64,000 bases of DNA from Xylogone sp. PMI_703 (GCA_021399445.1 JAJTUQ010000003.1:2604001-2668000), one strand, 5' to 3'; shown: positions 49,311 through 61,694, counted from the stretch's first letter. A program made the numbers and translations. The notes: generated by a model not told the origin, from the letters alone.

Positions 49311-50111
49311 CTACCATAGATCCATTGCATAGTTGATAAGGTCCTGTTGTGTGAAAACCCAATCCGCCTCTGGAGGATTCGGTGGACGGAGACACACTCG
49401 GTCGAACTCTAAAATGAGTGGAGCTCCGTTAACTATAATAGGATTATTTATGGCGTCAATCTGGGTTACTGAAACTAGCTCGCCATCAGAGTTTCTGGGT
49501 GGCTGACGAGGAACCCATTTTTCAATAGTCGCTCGCCTGACAGTTGGAGAAACTTTAATTAGAAGCACAATTTTGACATCTCCGGCGGAGTTTCCGATCC
49601 ACCACTCCATATCCATACGGAGTTTAGGAAAGGACTCACTATATCCTGCTTCAATAACGAGGCTAGGCCAATCGCCATCGTTCGGTCGTATAAGACGATT
49701 TCTGAAAGTTGAGTCTCCTTCTTTGGAAGAGGCGTTAACTCCTCGATACCGTGATGAGCCCAATGATTGGCATTCAGCACGTTGAACGTTCATGTTGCTC
49801 CTACGAAGTACCACCTCCTCTGCCAGTGTCAGATGCGCCTTTTCATGTAGCTCAGTAACAAGTTTGATGATCAAAGTGCTAATGTCTGCAAAATGAGTAA
49901 ACCTAAGCCCAACACAAAATTCTCTTCTGCGGCTCTCTATCATATCGAAAACTCTTGATGAAACGCCTTTGATGGAGATGTGCTCTGCAGTAAAGTCATT
50001 ATTCTGCAGCCTGTTATAATGTGTCTCGACTAGTTTTTTAAGATCCTCAACGCCTGTATATATACTAGGCGGATACTGATCAACAAGTGCTAATTGTTTT
50101 GATGTTAACAT
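49311..50111 (-). CDS. unrecognised fungal protein with possible PD-(D/E)XK-like core
   Basis: One exon, 266 residues, read leftward from the ATG at 50111. No signal peptide or membrane segment. The N-terminal half is helical. The C-terminal half has the arrangement D-W-P-S-L-V-I-E-A-G-Y-S-E-S (residues 147-160), a Trp pair (M-E-W-W) and G-D-V-K-I-V-L-L-I-K-V (177-187), then I-E-K-W and a final L-E-F-D-R-V-C. The order (Glu in a hydrophobic strand, then an Asp-x-Lys strand) resembles PD-(D/E)XK/Uma2-type nuclease folds, but this is by eye only and the active-site pairing is unproven. Similar proteins of unknown role seem common in filamentous ascomycete accessory regions. It lies in AT-rich DNA with diverged tandem repeats 0.2 kb upstream. 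The frame is intact, so it is not an obvious pseudogene. Confidence 0.6.
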   Translation of the reverse strand: MLTSKQLALVDQYPPSIYTGVEDLKKLVETHYNRLQNNDFTAEHISIKGVSSRVFDMIESRRREFCVGLRFTHFADISTLIIKLVTELHEKAHLTLAEEVVLRRSNMNVQRAECQSLGSSRYRGVNASSKEGDSTFRNRLIRPNDGDWPSLVIEAGYSESFPKLRMDMEWWIGNSAGDVKIVLLIKVSPTVRRATIEKWVPRQPPRNSDGELVSVTQIDAINNPIIVNGAPLILEFDRVCLRPPNPPEADWVFTQQDLINYAMDLW

Positions 50112-50322
50112 GTTGGATCCTGCTTCGGAGGATGATGCGATGTTGTAGGAGGCGGAGCTATCGCCCCCTTCAAAGCCTACGGAAGCTATGCTTTAAGACT
50201 AACAGAATCAAATGACGTCAGCAGATAATTAAAGTTGAGATCAAAAGTACTAGAAATGATGAAAGAATGACATACATTGATGAATCAATATGAAAGGACT
50301 TTGAATATTAGATTTGAGGAGA

Positions 50323-50522
50323 ATGATCTCGATAGAGCTTGTGTTATCTGAAGATCGAACTTTGCCAGCAGTAGAATAAAGATGAAAAGATGATCTCGAT
50401 AGTGCCAGTATTATCCGAAGATCAAATCTGGTAGAAGTAGAATGAAGAGGAAAAGATTATCTTGATAGTACCAGTATTATCTGAAGATCGAACTCTGCTA
50501 GTGATGGGATCAAGATGGAAGA
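50323..50522. repeat. three diverged tandem copies of a ~66-bp unit
   Basis: Copies start at about 50323, 50390 and 50456. Each begins ATGATCTCGATAG (or ATTATCTTGATAG), continues TATTATCTGAAGATC and ends with a purine-rich GATGAAAAG stretch. They differ at many positions, so the array is old or mutated. Confidence 0.8.
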
Positions 50523-50688
50523 GGAGGAAAGGAAGAGGAATGCAGGAAATCATTCATGCTCTATGGGAAAAGAGGTATGAGTAAATTCACTGTTCTAGCT
50601 CGCTGAGGAAGAATGGAGCACAATTCACTCATCCCCATTCCTAAAGTACGAAGGTGAGCATGAAGATTTACGAAAGCCCTAGCTGCAT

Positions 50689-50830
50689 GCCGAGCATTAT
50701 AGTGATGATTTCAAAGTATCAGATCTGCAACGAAAGCTTTCGTCATCGTGAACTTTCACGCCGAGTGTTATAGTGATATATCCGTCTGTATAGATCCGCA
50801 ATGAAATTTCAGTTACGGTCATGATTTTTC
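50689..50830. repeat. two diverged tandem copies of a ~71-bp unit
   Basis: Copies start at 50689 and 50760. Shared blocks include GCCGAG, TTATAGTGAT, AGATC.GCAA.GAAA and CGTCAT/GGTCATG. A weaker third copy may follow (CTATAGTGAC at 50833). Confidence 0.6.
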
Positions 50831-53689
50831 TCCTATAGTGACAGTCAAAGATTCACGTTAGCATTGTGAATCTTGCGGTTTTTTGTAATGAGATTCGCAA
50901 TAAAGAAGTTCTATCTCTTTTAGTGCATGTTCTGCGGTGGCAAGGAAGGTGTGTAGGCCTTATAGCAATATATCCGAATCAATATTGGAGGAAGAACAGG
51001 GCTAGGTAGTATTATCATACGCGTGCTATGAAGTTGATCCAAGAGATACTTTCAGCATCAACCTCAACATAGCTATAGCCCCCCTAAAATTGAGATACCT
51101 ATCATCTCATCACGACCGTTTCCCTTATTCCACAATCCATATTAGATTATGTGTGTTGCTCGATGTATCGAGCACATGTAGGTTCAAAGGCTCCCCCCAA
51201 AGTGGGCAGCATGTGTCTATGTCATTTTCAGACGGCCGTCAACCTTGGAAAAAGTGACTCATAGTTTGCGGATTTCCACCTGTCTGCAACATTCAAAGCG
51301 CTTTTGACTCTATCCAGTCTTATATATATTTATCCTATTCTAGTCCGCGCTTGAGCTGGCACATCAGCATTCAGTGACCTAGCTTCTGGCGTCGATGCCT
51401 GGAGGACAAAAATCTAGCGAAACATCGAGGAAGAATAACGGTGCAGATGATGTCGTGATATCCTAAGAAGAAAAGCAGCATTAGGTCGTCTGCGAGTGAT
51501 ATTTTGCTCTCTCGGTCGCTCTTCACGAACGAGATAATAGGGGCTATGGAGACGTAGGATGTCGGCTTATAACTAACCATGAACTGAATAATTGGCAGGA
51601 CAAAAGTAGTTTCTAGCAATGAAAGCTCGCCTCATTGGAAACGAGATACCAGAACGGTCATCAGCTGGAAAAGCTGAGCGCACCTAGCAGATAGCTGTGC
51701 TCTTTCCAGCCTCTACACATGCGGAGGCACTCTGAAGTGATGGGTCACGAATGAGATTGAGAAATAGAGGTCTCTCTGTTGGAACATTCTCAAATTAAGA
51801 GAACAAGAGCCAAGAAGCATGAACAGCGCGAGAACACCGCGTCTGTGGGAAGCAAATAGAGGAAAGTGCGCTCACCTACCTTGTGGCTACTTATTCAGCC
51901 CGTTGGTGGCTTGCACAAATAGCACCATAGAACAGGCGCGCGTAGAGTGCGGCTGTAAAACGACCGCATAACCGACTTCACGAAGTATATCGAGACGTCC
52001 AGTGCTCACAATCGTTTCTCCTCGCGCACCAATCCTTCTTAAGATGCGAGGAAAGGAGTAAGGAGGTTTGAGGATATAGAGAAGAATGGAAAGAGAAGTA
52101 CTCAGCCTAGTACCAGTGCATCTATGGTCTTACCACGCCTAATTGCCAAGTGCCAGAAACTACCCTGCCACAAGTAATGGACGATGCCGTTTGGAGGTAA
52201 GAGTTATCAAATCCCATTTTTGATAGTCCCCAGCAACTTGGCATGCTGTTCGTTTGCATGCAATGTCTGAATGCGGAAAGCTACTATTGATGTTGCATCT
52301 TATCTTCTTCGGAGCTACCAAAGCAGCTTTCTCAGTTGGTGAACATCCATTCGATTAAGATATAATCTCCTTGGCTTCTTCCCTTTACTTCTTCCAAATC
52401 CATCTAGGTCATATTATTTGATATGTTTCCAGCACCTGGTTTCAAGCACTAAGTGGAGCATGTTTGATCCTGAGGTAATCCAATGAACAAGAAGTGGTAG
52501 AAGTGGGTTGCTATCGTTCATCTTCGGATTATTGTTCATTATTCTTTTCTTGGTTCATTATTTCGAAATCTCCAAGTGGATTGCACTTTGATCTGCTGGG
52601 TTGGTATGCTGATGGCCGAAACGCCGCGGCGATCGCGAGTTGTCAGTGACAGAGATATATTCTTATCATATCTATGCAAAAGAGAATTCCTACACTTAAA
52701 TAATACCAGTCAGTATGTGTCAAGGCAGTATTGAGTACTTGTTGTGGAGGGACGGGCGATTTGGTCCAAGAAGGGCTGTGTGACGCTTCCATCCACTTTG
52801 CTTCCTCATCTCCTTGCGTAAAAGTCATCACAACTGATGAGATATAAAGCGAGTTCATCTTCATATCCGCCCGCAAATATCCCCAGTGTCTCTACTTGTT
52901 TAAAGGGAGTGATCCCGTTAAAGTCGCGACGTGGTGGTAACTGGGTCTCCTCCGTCGTCCGATTCTAAGCGTCTTAGACAGAGACTCGAATCCATTCGAG
53001 AGATGTGGAGGATATCAAGAGGTAATAAAGACGACGACAATTGCTGCTAAGTCTAGCCATGTCTAATAGAGACCAAATAGAAAGGGGTTGGCTGGTCGGG
53101 GCTGGGTTCGATCATGAAAATGGGGGTCTCCGGATCTCCAGACTCCTTTGATTTCACACAATAGGGGCATCTATTGACGAGTATCTCTTCTTAGGATAAC
53201 ATGCTCTTCAAGAAACAAACACTCTTTGATAATATGCGAAGTCTTTCATATTGCATAGAGTAGGTGAAGTGAAAGGGGTGAGAAATTTGTGAGACACGCA
53301 GGCACGATGCAGACACGGCAGGATAAAGCGAGTAATAGTTATGCACATTTTCCGGTCGGACAACAACGAGACAACGAGGTCCGACCCCAATTAGCAGACA
53401 CCATCCACCATCAACTAAATATCAAAAGGAGATATAGCAGCAGATCTCTTTCCACGTCCATCAATCTGATAGGTGGTACTTCGGACGTTATTTACTGATC
53501 GTCGCTGTCACGGGCAAAGGCCGAGACCCTGAAGAAAATGGTAGGCCGGCAGTTGCAGGTCAACAAAGGTACCTCTACCAGTACAGATTCATCGACACTC
53601 GGGAATCAGGCATGGCAAAGACCTTTTTGGACTCTGTGCTCGGTAATGTAATGATGATCACCAGCGAGTCTATCACCCACGTCGAAGCC

Positions 53690-54250
53690 GCATCGGCCCA
53701 GAAAACGCCTCGATGCCCAGGAGGACCCCTAGCATGATCTGGATAGCCTGGAGCGCTGTACTTAGTGTAGCATTACCCAGCAGCCATCAGCCCCAAAAGC
53801 CACAAGGCCACACACTGCACATCCACATCTGCACCTCTACAACCCTGACCTCTTCCCCAGATGCACCGCGCTTAACCTGGCGTGTGGCACAAGCGCCCCA
53901 AGGGCCCTCCGTGCCACACCCGTTCGTAACGTTACCTCGCCATGCCATGCATTTCTGACGCTGCGCTCAACCCTCATCCTCGGGCCCAACGTTGACTCGT
54001 TCCCAGATGGTTGGAAACGAAGAAAACGCCCCTCGCGCCCTCCCAGCGGGACGCGGCTGCAGGCCCCAAAAAACTGGCGCAGCCAGCGTCACGGCAGCGG
54101 CGCCTCTTTCTTTCTGGGCGCCTCGCTCCGTCTCTGCTATGTGGGGCCGTAGGCGCTTTTTAGGGCTTGAGCCGGTATCCGGCGTGTCGGTTTCGTGGCT
54201 GGCAGCGATCGTTCGATCTATCCTTGATGTTGTGCCTCCGTATGCGGGTC
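53690..54250. other. GC-rich block inside AT-rich DNA
   Basis: About 560 bp of clearly GC-rich sequence flanked by AT-rich DNA. It has two open frames on the + strand (53713..53958 and 53992..54261) whose composition is low-complexity and which lack family motifs, so neither is called as a gene. Confidence 0.4.
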
Positions 54251-56191
54251 CGGGATCATAGGGCTGAACCTGGGGTACTGTAGTATTAATGCATTATCAC
54301 TTTAATTTCTTGAGGTTTGAGTTTGTGTGAGTTTTGGTGTCATTATACGAGAAACGCTCTCACCATATGAAGATGACAGAATGCTATTACAGGCTTCACG
54401 TATAAAGCACCCCGGCGTATCGCTAAGTTATTTATGGCATTAATATGCTCTGCGAAAATATATGTTTGCTGTAATCTTAACTCGATCTCATGTATCATAT
54501 GGGGGTACAATGGTACTTCGATGGTCCTTCCCTACGCACTAACAACCTCGCAGTAAGAAATAGGGGGATACTGTAACATTTACAAATGGCACGCTGCATA
54601 TGTACAGTAATAGTAGCACTATCCATATGTACAAGATCTCCTGGGCGTCGGGCAACATTTTTCGTGAAAAACCCACCTGCAATCATCCAGCTTCAATATG
54701 ACAATCCTTCCCTAATCGAGGCCTGATCTGCAGCTTTCCACAACGTCACGGATAGATACGGTAACAGCCCTCCTAAGAAATATATTAGTTGGTCAGGAGG
54801 TCACTCCGCACTGCAACATTCGCCCTGAAGCCCCCAAATCTCACAATATAATTGTTCGGAGGCCACCTCACTCTTCTGCCTGAGAGGTGGTCGTCGGTAT
54901 CAAGATGATGCGATGTGCCATGATGTGTGGGCATCGTACATGAACCAGAGACCGTCAACGACTTTTTCCACAAGAGATGACACACATTGATGGCTTACTA
55001 TTAATGCATTGTCTTAGTAATTTTGCGAGAGATAGAGTGTTTGGGCATGGTCTAGGGTTGCATTCGTTCTGTCGCGTGGTGTTGAGCTTAAGTTAATCCG
55101 GACGACGTCACTCGTCTGGCTGAGGTATGTTCCTCCCTTCTTGGCTCTTTCGGCCTACATGTATCTCTACCACTATTCTTCGGCACTCTCATATCATTTC
55201 GCCATGTATCTTCGTCGCTGTAATCTTTTTAGTGCGAGATTACATTTAGCCTAGTGGTGCTCGATGCATGGCTGGGGTTTCATAATGTCGGTGTATAAGT
55301 GGCAAGAGTTGTAGATGCACACTCTCAATTCAGTTTTGGAACGATTATTGCATATTCAAATCACGAGTCGAGAGGACTCTTCTCCTTTTTTTTTCTTTAG
55401 CTCGAATAAAGCATAAAAATACAAGATGGTCGGAAACAACAGGCTGTTGCTAGAGACAAGATATAGTTTTTCTTTCTCTCCCCATGGGACTTGTGAGTCC
55501 GAAACATAGAAAGCAACAGAATACTCCCCATTTCCATACACGAACGCATCATTCGGATATCTCAACAAGAAAGCGATATAAGCCAACGATTGCATGAAAG
55601 GAAAACCGCAAACGGAAAACGTATCAAAACAGAAAAGCCCCGCTCTAGGAAGATAACATCCACCAGAATATCCTAGCAAGATATGGTCGATTTCCTAGAC
55701 AAAAGATAACCGACCGAAGAAGTTTAATACCTGGAGGAAATGCGATCTGGAAGAGAATAGACCTCCATGCTCAAAGGTTTGCGAAGTATCTCAGTCAAAC
55801 TGCACCTCCCGACTCCATACTCCGTACAAAACGGGACGTAGCCGCAACCTGTTTCGTTCGAAGAATATGACCCGACCCGTTGTTCGGTTCCCCAGTTATA
55901 CCGATCCAAAAGTCCTACGCTATCTGCTTCGGTTCCACATGTCGAAGAAAACGCACACGTATCCGAATATGAAAAACTGCCGAGAACAAAACAAAACGCC
56001 CGGTTGGATGCCTCCAAGCCCATATCTCGAGGCTAACGAATGCATAGTTGAACGGCTCACTCCACAATCATGACGCCACTGGTACCATAGAACCAAATCC
56101 CCATTCCCATGAATATTCCGGCTGACATCGTGTACTTCAGCGTCTACCAAGTGCGTCGATAGATTCGTAATCGTTGAACATTTTACTTATT
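54251..56191. other. AT-rich region and 3' flank of the C2H2 gene
   Basis: No confident gene. The part next to 56191 is probably the 3' untranslated region of the C2H2 factor. It contains a 23-codon hydrophobic frame at 56057..56128 (-), reported as a finding only, and cysteine-containing chance frames at 55.7-56.0 kb. Confidence 0.4.
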
Positions 56192-57550
56192 TCATTCCTT
56201 CTTCATATCCTGACCCCGGTCATGTGAGCCGTCACTGACCATATCTGACTTGTCCAGTGGCGATTGAGAGCCCTGGTTTTGGGTCGAGCCCCCAGCTGTG
56301 GGACTCTTACCACAGCCTTTAACAAGAATATGCCTCTGTGCGACTGGTTAGCTCTACGGTGTACTAAGGTGGTCGCATATTGTAACTCTCGGGGCTGAAA
56401 TTAAGGGAGAACAAACCTTTAAGGCATCCTTTCTGGAGAAGCTCTTCTCGCAGTGGCCGCAAGGGAATGGCTTAACAGCCAGATGAATTCGCTTATGTCG
56501 TTTCAAATCATGATTACGATTGAAAGACTGAGGACACTGATCGCACTTAAATGGGCGGTCATTCTGAGGTGGCTGCTGTCCTGGATGAGGGCCATACATT
56601 GGAGCACCCATGTGATGAGGTTGGTATTGCATGCTCATGCCTCCGACCGGAACCATCTGTGCCCCAGGATTATGGACGTTTGATAGGACCTGGCCTGACA
56701 TTGCTGGGAGATTGTAGCCTGGATATGGCGGTCTCTGCTGCGGGTAGACAGGCGGTACATTCATCGGACCCTGACCGGGAGGACCTGGATTCCTATTCGC
56801 TGGGCCTGAGCCTGGATTGGGAGAGTGATTCGTTGGAGACTGTTGTGCATATGCTGGAAATGATGATTGTTGTGGTGTGGAGGATGGAGTGTAGTAGGTA
56901 GGTGTGGGAGGTGGTCTTCCACCATAGTTATCAGGAGCATGTGGTGGACCCTGGTGCGGAGCTTGTGATTGTTGCTGCTGGGGATTCATCATTCCCTGAG
57001 TCATTTGCTGCTGTTGCTGTGATTGTTGAGGAGCCATATTGGGCTGATTCGGTTGTGGACCGGAACCCGACATTGGCATGGAAGTTGGGAAGGGTAGATT
57101 CACATCATAAGGAGGTGGTGGTAATCCTTCACCCGTGGACGGAGAGTTCGTATTTCGATTTTGAAAGTTCGTGGGTGGAGCATACTGCGGTCGCGCCATA
57201 TAGTTTTGCTGCGCGTATGGAGTAGACATTGGTGGTGCTGAGCTGTATGTGTATGAGTTTCCTGGGGTGGGCCAGTAGCCCATCTGCTGATAGGGAGGCC
57301 CGGCAGCAGAGCTGACCGAGCTTCCACTGTTGACACTTGAAGCCATGGGACTCAGACCGTCGCCAGCAGCTGCTGGAGGAGTTAGAACGCTGTTGGGGAC
57401 TGCTGGAGTGGGCTGGCTGGCGCTGGTGGGCGCATACGCAGCGGGATACTTGTGCAAGCTGGAGATGTGATCCGGCGGAGGGAGCTGGAAGGTTGGGAGG
57501 TTGGAGGCAGCGGATCTTCGAGCAGTGAAGCTCTGAGCAGTTTCCATCAT
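56192..57550 (-). CDS. C2H2 zinc-finger transcription factor with Gln/Pro-rich N-terminus
   Basis: Two exons read leftward, 57550..56417 and 56335..56192, giving 425 residues. The start at 57550 (M-M-E-T-A-Q-S-F) is preferred to an in-frame ATG at 57727, whose extra 59 residues look like leader sequence. Residues 1-330 are low-complexity, rich in Pro, Gln, Ser and Asn, with Gln runs around residues 180-200; such tracts often serve as activation regions. Finger 1 (residues 336-356) is a full CX2CX12HX3H. Finger 2 begins at Cys 364 and 367 and crosses the intron to His 380 and Cys 386, making a C2HC finger with H-I-L-V-K-G-C-G-K. After it comes a short acidic tail. The linker (H-L-A-V-K-P-F-P) is near the classic TGEKP type. 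This is a nuclear DNA-binding regulator; I cannot assign it to a named factor. Confidence 0.85.
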
Positions 57551-60535
57551 GGACGATGCTGGAAAGGACCACGAAGGCTCAGTGCGAGATGGATGGCAAT
57601 GGCCGTTCCAATCTGACTCGCGGCGGGGAGCTGGATCCCAAGGAGAGGACCGTGGAAAGGTGAATTCAAGCCGAGCTTGAGTTTGAGTTCGACAGACACA
57701 CTCAAGGACGTTCCAGACACGCAACACTCGACCACGAACAGCAGTTGCGATGGAAGGCGGCGGATGGTAGGATTATCAGTTTTGCCAGACAGCCACGGTG
57801 ATGCTCTCGAGGAGAAGTCGAGAGCAGCGCAGAGGTGATAGTCGGCGTCGAGGGACAGACTGGGTAGAGGATGTGGAGCGTCGATCACCTGGATGGCGGC
57901 CGGGGAGGCGTCTGTCGATATATGTAGCTTATTGGATCCGACTGGCGTGGTCTGTGTACGAGAGGAGCATCTGGCTGGACTGGTGTTGATTTTGCAGTGG
58001 GCAGCGTGGCCGAGGACAGGGAGGACGGGGGCGCGGCCGGGGGGCAGCAGATGGTGGGTGAGAGGGGTCCAGGTAGCAGGTAGCGTGGTGCTGGGGCGGG
58101 TCTGGGCTAAAAGTAAGGGCTGCACTCACCCCCCTCCCCCCCTAACCTCTTCCTTCTCCCCCCAGCGACCCAGCCAACAGCAGCCGCGAGCCCTCCGTCT
58201 CTCTTCCCTCCAGGCTCACGGGCTTTGTTTGCTCTGGAACCGGAACCCTGCGCGTGTGTGGTGCCTACGATCGACGCGCCTCCAAAAAAGAATATTCAGC
58301 AGCTACAGTACAACAGAGTATTACAGTACAATACACAGAAGGAGCAGGAGCAACAACAATTACAATACCGGATACAGTCAAGGGCCATGGTTATTCACCT
58401 CTGTTGCTCGGTTTTTTACCGTAACAGTACTAGGACGAGCACCGTGTCTGTCTTCTGCGGCACATCGCCCATTTGCGGCGGCGTGGGCGAGGGGATCTTC
58501 CAGCGACACTTCCCGTTGCAAAGGAACCTGCGAAACTTTATTTCGAGCGGGCTTGGCCATCACGCCAGCCCTCCCAGGCGGTGATTGTGCTAATGTGGAG
58601 CGGCGAGCATGCTGTCTGGCACGGCTCGGTGCTGCCCCAAGCAGCTGCTTGTCCTGGGTGCAGGCTGCTGCCACTAGGCTAGTGAGCATGCTTCCTCCAC
58701 CACCACCTTCTCCTCTTCTCTCTCTCCATCCGCGCGACACCATTTTCTCTGCGTGCACACACGACTGCTCACTCGGTCCTCGCCCTCGCCGAACGTGCGA
58801 TGGATCGCTGCTCCGTTGTATGGCATTACGCACTACCTGCCTTGGAGCTGGAAGATGGCCTAGATTCACGGGCATACTGACTATTTATCATGCCGTGGCC
58901 GTCGCCTTGTACGAGCCCGCTGCGTGGCCACGGATGTACGAAGGGAGGGGCACAAGTCCAGTATTGTTCTAGCAGCAATCCCGTACTGTACTGTACACTA
59001 TTACTCGACCAGAGCAGTTCGCGTCTGAGGCCTTGGGACAAACGGAGATGGCGGGACTAGTGACTCGATGGCTTTCGGATGCTTAATCAACGATGTTGGA
59101 CGGCGCGCATCCCATCTGCTAGGGCCGCTGGGGACGGCTTGCACTCGAAGGCTGCCAGGTCGTGGGCTTCTGCCATGCAATACCAAGGTCTGGGATCCCA
59201 AGGGCTGTGCGACTGTTCCCCGTCCTTGGGAACGAGCGCGAGCGCGAGCGCAACCGCAAATGCACCTGCACCGAACAGCACCCAGGGAGCGTCACCAGCA
59301 CGCATGCACCGCACGTCCGCGCGCTATTCCAGAAACCGCCGCGCGCTATTTGCGCGGGTCGGGGTCCCTGCAAGCGTGCGCTTTGGGCTGATGGTCTGCT
59401 GGCGTCGATGGCTCGCTGGGCTTCTTTTTCGCGCTGGCCCACGGGCGCAACAGGGTCCAGGGAGCGCGCTCGTGGGCGCAATGCAGGCGGCCCATGGGGG
59501 GTTTTCCAGAGGCTGCTCTTGGCTTCCCAAGCTGCAGGAAGCTAAATTCCAAGCCAAGCGTGCATGTTGCTACAGTACTGCTGCTGTGGTTTTGGGCTGC
59601 CTCTGAGCGGGATGGTCGATGGTTGATGGCTACGACGGGTTAGCGCCGACCTCGAGGTTATTGATTTGCGACGAGGGGGTTGATGGGGAAGAGCAAGAAA
59701 AAAAAAGAACTGCTGGGTGATCGATGACTGGGAAGAAACACGTCCGTGAGTGCGAAAGGAATTTTTCCAGTTGGATGAGCGAGGAAGAATGGATACAACC
59801 GAGGCAACCGTGATGCCGTAGATGTGGGCCAACAGGAATTACTGTACTGTATTTTCCCCATTTTCTCTTTTGGTGAGGGTTCCCATTCTCCTCACTCTCC
59901 TTCTCTTTCTCTGATACGATAATCTACAGTATTACACAATATGACCTCCAAAGCCACACGCAGATGCGGTACATTGGCTCATCCACACGCACGTGCGCGC
60001 GCTCACTCACACATATTATTATTACAGTACATTATCTTACACGCACCTTCTCCTTTTTCCTCCTCGCTGTGCCTTTCCCTTGCCCACCATTTGCTTGCGA
60101 GGCAGGGTACCCAGCAAATTGCGCTGGTTCAGGACGACCATCCCCAACCTCCAATAGTCTCCGATGCCAGGACTGTCGCCGAAGGGCATGTGCGAGAACG
60201 GCCGAAGGCATGGGGCTAATTATCACAGCAATCATTTATTTTTAGCCGGGCCTGATATCACGACATGAGTGATGATTATCGAGGACTAAGCTGGTTACAT
60301 GTGTTCCTGTCAATATTGCTTCCCCTTTCGAGTTCAGCTGATAGCACCTTCGCAGCGATGGGATGGTGCTGTCCCCAGCTTCGCCCTGCGATGCGCGAAT
60401 GAGAGCTGGCCCAGTCCGACTCGGCCCAGCGCGGTCCGCCCAAAGCGGCATGGCGCTGAGCAGAGGGGTTTTGAGCATCCCCGTCCTCGCGCTAACGATT
60501 AATCTCCCCAAGGGAAAACCGAGAGACGCCTGGCT

Positions 60536-60563
60536 GGTCGCTGGTCGCAGGTCGCAGGTCGCA
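60536..60563. repeat. GGTCGCA tandem repeat
   Basis: Three perfect GGTCGCA units preceded by a GGTCGCT variant. Confidence 0.85.
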
Positions 60564-60878
60564 AGGGATCTTTCGTTTTTCCTTTTCCCTTCCTGCTGCT
60601 CTCCTGCTCTCCTACTACTGTACTGTACGGTAGAGGCTGCAGGCTGGCGGTACCGAGAGCTCCAACCCGGTCAGCCATACCGTCCGCGCCTCAGGAGGGT
60701 CAGCTGCATCACGGTTGGCAGGAGAAAGCTCACTGGCCTCTCGACGACGTGCTGACCACTCCTTAAATTCGCTGACGGTAACAAAAGGGTGTCGGGGAGG
60801 GTCTGAACTCAACGCACGAGCCCAGAGAGCAACAAAAAACGAACTCGATGCGGTAATTAGAGTCGAATCTGCTTTCCA

Positions 60879-60918
60879 GTACGGAGTAAAGTACAGTACC
60901 ATACAGTACAGTGCAGTC
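60879..60918. repeat. TACAG/TACGG short tandem run
   Basis: Consists of TACGGAGTA, AAGTACAGTACC, ATACAGTACAGTGCAG units, similar to runs at 22.6, 36.9, 58.3 and 61.2 kb. Confidence 0.75.
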
Positions 60919-61199
60919 CTTCCCGTGCTAGGGTGCTGCGGTGCACATGTGTGAGTGTTCCTGATTGCCAGGCTGGTGGTAACGATGAGCCTCCCGCCTC
61001 ACTGCCTGACGGCCTAGCCGCTGGAAGCCTTCCCAGGTCCCCCAGATTCCTCTGCGTGGCCTTGGAGATTTGCGCCAGTAGCTGTATCCACAGCCTTGGA
61101 TACGATACCGTATTACGGTACAGTACCATAGTATAGTACGGCACTCTACGGCACTACGGTCCTCAAGCGCAGCCTCGTAAAACCTCCAGGCTATGGACA

Positions 61200-61230
61200 G
61201 TACCGTACAGTACAGTACGGTACGGTACAC
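61200..61230. repeat. TACAG/TACGG short tandem run
   Basis: GTACCGTACAGTACAGTACG followed by GTACGGTACAC. It lies 60-100 bp from a related run at 61101-61140. Confidence 0.75.
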
Positions 61231-61694
61231 AATATTACAGCAGTGATGGCTCGGCTGGAAGAGGTAACCACCGAAGTCGCAGCGCCGAGTGGAAACAGAT
61301 GGCCTCTGCGAAACGATCTTGGTCGAGCTGCGGATTTCTTTCATATGTGTCATTTACTTTCCAAATCCACTCACGATAGCCTTTCTTCGTACATGCAACC
61401 ACTCAGAAAACACCGTATTTGGAAACGACGGCTAGGTTCACGATGCGAGAGCACAGCACCTCGGATTTGCCCACACCCATTTTCCTCTCCACGCGCGTCT
61501 GTCGAGGCCCAGACCACCGCAGCCAGATCTTAGCTCGATTTTCCCGCGGGCATGAAAGAGCCCGCGGCGATGTCCAGCAAGAGTCAGTGCTCAGCAAGGT
61601 CAGAGATCCAGATGGACGACGGTTTTAGCTTTTTGCCAGAGGATCTTGTTCCTGTGTGGTTAGTCGGCCGAATCATGATACCGGTGCAGTAGCT

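Larger units (their letters stand above)
50112..53689. other. AT-rich gene-free region with diverged tandem repeats
   Basis: Upstream of the unknown gene. It holds two sets of diverged tandem units (50323..50522 and 50689..50830). The rest has no frame longer than about 80 codons and no recognisable gene. A GTTCGATC-like B-box string near 53107 was not backed by a tRNA fold. Confidence 0.45.

Noticed and set aside
53100..53120. GGTTCGATC string resembling a tRNA B box
   Set aside because: No matching acceptor stem or A box could be folded around it.
57893..58972. 359-codon open frame on the plus strand
   Set aside because: GC-rich chance frame with no recognisable motif; the opposite strand is equally open and the region is probably leader/promoter of the C2H2 gene.
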